From Aselliscus stoliczkanus (Eukaryota > Chordata > Mammalia > Chiroptera > Hipposideridae): DNA of 64,000 nt. Numbering within the stretch: the first letter of the stretch is position 1; each line of letters opens with the position of its first letter. The notes under the pieces were generated by a model, which was given only the letters and a program-made list of their open reading frames with translations, was not told the DNA's origin and did not search any database. Of this stretch, positions 58,851 to 64,000 are shown in pieces. A program made the position numbers and the translations under genes. The stretch is taken from positions 93,301,187 through 93,365,186 of the forward strand of contig CM066732.1 of the NCBI GenBank assembly GCA_033961575.1. Reading direction: 5' to 3'.

Positions 58851-59284
58851 TATATAAGTTCCCTAATATAATAAACTCTGTGAAGTTATATGCACATCAG
58901 ATAAAAACTCTCAAAACACTAGGAATAGAGGAAACTTTTCAATCTGAAATGGCAGCAATGAAAAATATACAGCTATAATTTCATACTTAATGGTAGAAGG
59001 CTGAATGCTTTCCCCCTAAGATTAGGAACAAGGCAAGGAGTAAACTCATGGCTTCTATTCAATATTGTGTTGGAATGTCTAGTCAGTGCAATAAGGAAAG
59101 GAAAAAAAAAGGTATCCAGATTGAAAAGGAAGAAATTAAACTATATTAACAAGCTATGTGATTGTCTATCAAAATCCTGCAAAATACCACTAAAACTCAT
59201 AGATGAGTTTAGCAAAATTGGATCATACAAGATCAATCTATAGAAATCTATATTTTTATGTAACAGCAATGAAAAATTAGTTTT

Positions 59285-59687
59285 TTCTTTTAAGGGCCAG
59301 CCGAGTGGAGCATTGGTTAAGAATTGGCTTGGGATGCCCGCTCTGAGCAGCAGGGCCCCGGTTCAGATCCCACATGACTGCCAGTGATGCTGCGCCCTCT
59401 ACAACTAAGATGGTGAACAACAGCTCGACCTGGAGCTGGGCTGCTGTGAGCTACTGTGATTGGCCAACAACAGCCAGGGTGAGTGTGCTGCAGCTTGCGT
59501 GAGCTGCCGTAAGCCGCTGTGAGTGGCTGTCCAATGGCCCGTGAGCGACTGCCTCAGCCGGGAAGAGTACAGTGATAATACCAACATGGGCCAGTGAAGC
59601 AACGTCCTCCACAACTAGACTAAAGAACAAAAAGGAAAGCAACTTGTCTGTTCCCCTCCCCTAATTCCCCAATAAAATCTTCAAAAA
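59285..59687 (+). mobile_element. Long-body tRNA-headed SINE
   Basis: Plus-strand copy, ~400 bp: 'agggccagccgagtggagca', B-box-like 'ggttcagatccc', 'acaactaagatggtgaacaa', body, 'aataccaacatgggccagtg', 'ctccacaactagactaaaga', and tail 'ccccaataaaatcttc' plus A-run. Duplication aaaaattagtttt at 59272-59284 and 59688-59700. Confidence 0.9.
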
Positions 59688-59700
59688 AAAAATTAGTTTT

Positions 59701-60206
59701 AATTTATTTATTATTTAATTGGGGAACTGGGGGAGGAGAACAGTGTTGGGGAATTGGGAAGGGGGACCATCCAAGTTGTTGTTCTTCAATCTTAGTTGTG
59801 GAAGGCACCAGTGGCCATCTGGCTGCCCATCGTGCTGTGTTACAAGCTCAAGGTGCTGTGTTACAATCTTAGTTGCAGGTGGGCATAGCCACCATCCCAT
59901 GTAGGAGCCTTGTTGTTAAAAGCGTGTGCTCTATCCATTGAACCATCCGGGTGGCAGCTCAGCTCAACGTGCCAAGTTCAGTCTTATTTGTGGGTGGGCA
60001 TAGCCCACCATCGAAGAGGCAGTCTTGTTGTTAGGAGCACATGCTCTCACCAGCTGAGACATCCTGCCACCTGTTGGCAGGCTCAGTGGCAGCTCAGCTT
60101 GGGCACAGCATCACTGGCCCATATGGGAATGGAACCGGTGGTCCTGTTGCTCAGACCTCGCACTCTTAAGCTAACTCTTAACCCACTGAGCCACTCAGCT
60201 GGCCCC
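59701..60206 (-). mobile_element. Multi-headed tRNA-related SINE, three units
   Basis: Minus-strand copy, ~505 bp, back to back with the preceding SINE. Read on the minus strand, tRNA-like units start near 60206, 60070 and 59955, each with an A-box-like stretch; unit 1 also keeps a B-box-like 'ggttccattccc'. The tail at 59715-59755 is the shared 'ggggaattgg...' module. A/T-rich flanks prevent a clean duplication call. Confidence 0.75.
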
Positions 60207-61483
60207 AAAAATTTAAATTTAAAAATACAATATACAATAGAATAAAATACTTAAGGATAAATCTGACAAAAGATGTGTGTGACTTGTACACTGAAATTAC
60301 AAAACATTTCTGAAAGAATTAAAGAAGACATAAATAAATGGAGAGACATGCCACAGTCATGTATGAGAAGATTAATTTCTGTTCATGTAAACTCTTCCCA
60401 AACTGATCCATAATTTCAGTGCAATCTCAATCAAAATCCCAGCAGATAGTTTTTGTCTTATGTATTCTAAAATTCAGATGGAAATGTAATGAACCTAGAA
60501 GAGCCAAAATAACTTCTAAAAAGAAGAGCAAATTTGAAGAACTTATATTATCTTTCAAGACTTTTCCTAAAGTGACAATAATCAAGATTGTGTGATATTG
60601 ATGTAGAAATAAACAAATACATCAATGGAACAGAATAGAAAATTCAGAAATAGATCCACACAGGTATGGACAACTGATTTTTGACAAAGGTGTAAAGGTA
60701 ATTCAATAGAGGACAGAATTTTTGACAAATGATGTTTGAACAATTGGATATCCATATATACATATAAAAAAAACTTCAGTCTGTACATCCCAGTATATAT
60801 GAAAATTAACTAAAAATGGATCAGAGACCTAAATGTAAGATCTAAAACTCCTAGAAGAAAATATTTTTTAAAATCTTTGTGATATTGGATCAGGTAAAGA
60901 TTTCTTAGGCAACAACAAAAACACAATCCATAAAAGAAAAAAACTGACAGATTTGACTACGAAAATTAAGAACTTCTGCTCTTTGAAGGGCATTGTTAAG
61001 ATGATGGAAAATCACATCACATAATCTGATAAAGACTTTGTATCCTCTAATATATAAAGAACCCTCTAAAATAAATAATATGAAAACAAACAACCCATTT
61101 TTTAAAAATGGGCACAAGGTTTGAATGGCCATTATACCAAAAAGGTACAGGTGGCAAATAAGCACATGAAAAGATCATTACTCAATATCATCAGCCATTA
61201 GAAAATTAAAATAAAATAAAACCACAATGATATATCTCTACATACCTATTAGAATGACAATTTTAGAAGACTGACCATACCAAGTATGTAGAGCAACTGA
61301 CACTCTTCTGCCTCGCAAGTAAAGATGTATAATAGGACCCCCACTTTGGAAAGCAGTTTGGATGTTTCTTAAAATGTCAGCCATACATTTACTATATCAC
61401 GCAACCATCCTATTTCTAAGTATATAACCAAGAGAAATACCCATACAGGAACTTGTACACATATATTCAAAACAGCTTTATTT

Positions 61484-61992
61484 GGGCCAGCAGAGTGGCT
61501 CAGTTGGTTAAGAGTTGACTTAGAACATGAGCTCTGAGCAACAGGGCCACCCATTCGATTCCCACATGGGCCAGTGAATGCTGTGCCCGAGCTGAGCTGT
61601 TGCTGCGCTGCCAACAGGTGGCAGGATGGCTCAGCTGGTGTAACAACAAGATTGCCTGTTCAGTGGTGGGCTATGCCCACCCTCAACTAAGACAACTCGG
61701 CACCTTGAGCTGAGCTGCCGTCCAGATGGCTCATTGGATAGTGCGCTCTTAACAACAAGGCTGCTGGTTCGACTCCCACATGGGATGGTGGCTATGCCCA
61801 CCCACAACTAAGATTGAACACAGCACCTTGAGCTTGGAGGCCACAAGCTGCCGATGGGAAGCCAGATAGTGACTGGCGCTTTCCACAATGAAGATTGAAG
61901 AACAACAACTAGGCAGGTCCCCTTCCCCATTCCCTAACACTGTTCCCCTCCCCCAATTCCCCAATAAAATCTTTAAAAAAACAACAACAAGA
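61484..61992 (+). mobile_element. Multi-headed tRNA-related SINE, three units
   Basis: Unit 1 (about 61485-61570) has 'tggctcagttggttaagagt' and 'cattcgattcccacatgggc'. Unit 2 (about 61616-61667) is internally deleted. Unit 3 (about 61721-61792) has 'atggctcattggatagtgcg' and 'ctggttcgactcccacatgg'. The tail ends 'ccccaataaaatctttaaaa'. Perfect 15-bp duplication aaaacagctttattt at 61469-61483 and 61993-62007. Confidence 0.9.
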
Positions 61993-62445
61993 AAAACAGC
62001 TTTATTTGTAATAGCAAAAAACTGAACATAACTCAAACATCCACTAACAGATAGGTGCAATGCATAACCGAAGTGTGGGATAGCTATGTAATGAAATAGT
62101 TTCCAGCAATACAACTAAATGAACCATTCATATGTGCAACAATGTGGATAAATCTCAAAGTTATTATGCTAGGAAAAAGCAGCCAAAAAACAAAAACAAT
62201 ACATAGTCTATGATTCCATTTATATAAATTCTTATCAACTAATGTATAGTGACAGAAATTAGAACAGCTGTTGCCTTGAAATGGGGACATTGTGGGGACC
62301 ACTGAGAGGGCATTACAAAGGGCACAATAAAATTTTGGGTGTAATAATTATATTCCTTAACTTGATTGTCATAATGATTTCAAAGGTTTGTACATATTTC
62401 AAAACTTATCAAATGTAAATTTTAATGTTTATCTTATCAACTGTA

Positions 62446-62878
62446 TTTTAGGCCACTCTGTCAGTTATACCACTTAAAAAAGAATTTATCTGTATTCTGT
62501 GCTTTCAGTGTCTAAGATAAGAGAAAAAAGAACTCTAAATCTATTTCAAGTAGTATATAATTTCTAGATATTATGTATAAAAAAGAATTTTTTGACATTG
62601 TAGGCATAAGTCCATAAATTATAATATCGTGATCTCTTACAATAATAATGTTACAGAACCGTCCAACATGAGTCAAATGTCTGTGATTCTAGTTCTGATT
62701 TTCTGTGGAACAACTGGATAGCTCCAAAATCTCACACTCCCTCTAGGCCTAGTTTCTGCACTCCCAGAATGAAGGCATTGGACTGGATGAAGGGACATTA
62801 TGTTACACTATGCTCAGGGGGTGAAAAGGAAGATGGAGGAGCCAAGCTGGATAAGCACTAAAACACCTTCTCTTTGCT
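62446..62878. other. Unassigned sequence
   Basis: No gene or repeat recognised. Confidence 0.35.
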
Positions 62879-63250
62879 AAGGACTGAATATTTGTGCCTT
62901 TCCCCAAATTCATATGTTAAAGACTGAATCCCCATTTTGATGGTTTGAAAGCAGAGCCTTTGGAAGGTAATTAGGTTTAGGTTAGGTCATAAGGATGGAA
63001 CCCCCATGTTGGAATTAGTACTCTTATAAGGTGAGAAAGAGACCAGAGCTTGCACTCTCTCCACCATTTGAGGACACAGCAAGAAGGCGGCCATCTACAA
63101 GTCAGGAAGAGAGTCCTCATTAGAACCTGAGCATAATGCACCTTAATCATGGACTTCCCATCCTCCAGAACTGTGAGAAGTAAATGTCTGTTGTTTAAAC
63201 CACACATCTTATGGTATTTTATGATAGTAGCCCAAGCTATCTAAGACACA
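62879..63250 (+). repeat. MST/MLT1-type MaLR LTR
   Basis: 'aaattcatatgttaaagact', 'aattaggtttaggttaggtc', 'ccatttgaggacacagcaag', 'ggacttcccatcctccagaa' and the end 'agcccaagctatctaagaca' are the hallmark series of MaLR LTRs. No internal retroviral region is present, so it is a solo LTR of an old element. Confidence 0.85.
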
Positions 63251-63429
63251 CCTCCAACTAGAGTGGTTCTGCTTCTAACAGTTCTATGTAAAGTTTGTCC
63301 TTATGACTTATTTTGAAGAACTGGTTTTCATGGATTTCAAAAGAAAATTTACAACTACTGTAGTAAATGCCTCAAAGTCTCCTCAGGTGCTGAATCCAAT
63401 GGTCCTAATTAGTAAAATTAAGTCAGCCA

Positions 63430-63790
63430 GACATTCATTATAAATCTTTATGAGCAGGAATTTATTTACAAAGCTCCTTTAGAGAATATTAAGAATCTCC
63501 CAGGAATCCTCCAGAAGTTTCCTACCAAACTCTTCTGGTATTTTATTTTGATCCAAATGGAAGTGATGCTCTTCCCTGTGTTTATCAGCGGTGTGCTCCT
63601 GAGTGGTTTTGGCCATGCACAGAGGGCCGTGAGATATAGAACAGATTCTTCCTGTGTCTCCACACGCGGAGTCCAGCTGCTGCCCAGGGGCTCCGCCAGT
63701 CGCATATACTCCTCTCCACACTCATGGTGGTTCTCAAAGCCTCTAGAATTATTCATCAGTGAGCCTAAGTAATTCAAAAAATCAGTCTTT
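63430..63790 (-). other. Unassigned open frames with a nearby polyadenylation signal
   Basis: Two overlapping minus-strand frames (63466-63777, 103 codons; 63479-63721, 80 codons from a GTG) are open. AATAAA (minus, 63461-63466) lies 12 bp after the second frame's stop. The local GC content and CpGs exceed the surroundings. I recognise no domain. It may be a terminal exon, a processed pseudogene remnant or chance. Confidence 0.25.
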
Positions 63791-64000
63791 CAGAAGCCTT
63801 TAGACCACCAATGCACCCTAATCTTCTGATTTGTGCAGGAGTCATGTTTTCCAAGAGACCCCATCTGCCTTACAGCTCACAACTCTTTCTACTGGTTTCT
63901 TTTTCTGCCTAAGATATTTGTACATTGTGCCTGTGTTCTTTTTCATTCCCCTAATTGCAGTGACTCAGTTTGTTTTTCTAGTGCCCACATCCTTTCCCCA
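63791..64000. other. Unassigned sequence to window end
   Basis: Pyrimidine-rich plus strand; no gene or repeat recognised. Confidence 0.35.

Larger units (their letters stand above)
58975..62445 (+). mobile_element. L1 relic, ORF2 3' half plus 3' UTR, loaded with SINEs
   Basis: Sense ORF2 text runs through the whole interval: 'aatattgtgttggaatgtct', 'caatctcaatcaaaatccca', 'gacaactgatttttgacaaa', 'tggatcagagacctaaatgt', and after the third SINE 'acaatgtggataaatctcaa'. Frames are broken by many stops and indels. Without its three SINEs the L1 spans roughly 2 kb. It is a pseudogene copy with no intact endonuclease or reverse transcriptase. Confidence 0.85.

Overview
This window looks like mammalian nuclear DNA, most likely from a bat (Chiroptera). 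The basis is the repeat content: numerous young tRNA-headed SINEs with clean target-site duplications, lying on a background of L1, L2, MIR, MER5A-like, hAT and MaLR-type relics. One SINE type has a tRNA-Ile-like head resembling bat VES elements. The more numerous types have a class II tRNA-like head, with or without a long body. A horseshoe-bat relative is plausible, but that is inference from remembered SINE types. I see no bacterial, organellar or viral gene cluster.

No protein-coding gene can be supported. Every long open frame lies in a repeat (SINE, L1, CT-repeat or mariner), in the CpG-rich block near 10.2-10.7 kb, or lacks recognisable domains. The window reads as intergenic or intronic sequence.

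Layout: 1-3.9 kb holds old repeats, including a MIR split by an L1 that is itself split by a SINE. 5-8.6 kb is repeat-poor and contains a candidate conserved block. 8.6-9.5 kb is a hAT element carrying two nested SINEs. 10.1-10.75 kb is the only CpG island, preceded by a CA/CG alternating tract, and is the best candidate promoter. 11.9-15 kb has MIRs, a TA repeat, a VES-like SINE and a multi-headed SINE. 15-31 kb is mostly old repeat and unassigned sequence, with SINEs, long CT repeats, a perfect 17-bp hairpin and two further candidate conserved blocks. 31-43 kb has SINEs, old LTRs, a twin-primed L1 and a candidate solo LTR. 46-49 kb has an L1 end and two long SINEs. 50.16-51.07 kb is a mariner-derived element in palindromic form. 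55.7-62.4 kb has a small palindromic DNA element, a second VES-like SINE, another twin-primed L1, a MER5A copy and a ~2 kb L1 relic loaded with three SINEs. A MaLR LTR lies at 62.9-63.25 kb.

The most unusual items are the palindromic mariner (50.16-51.07 kb), the SINEs built from two or three tRNA-like heads on one shared tail, and the orphan CpG island. I did not find a new gene system.
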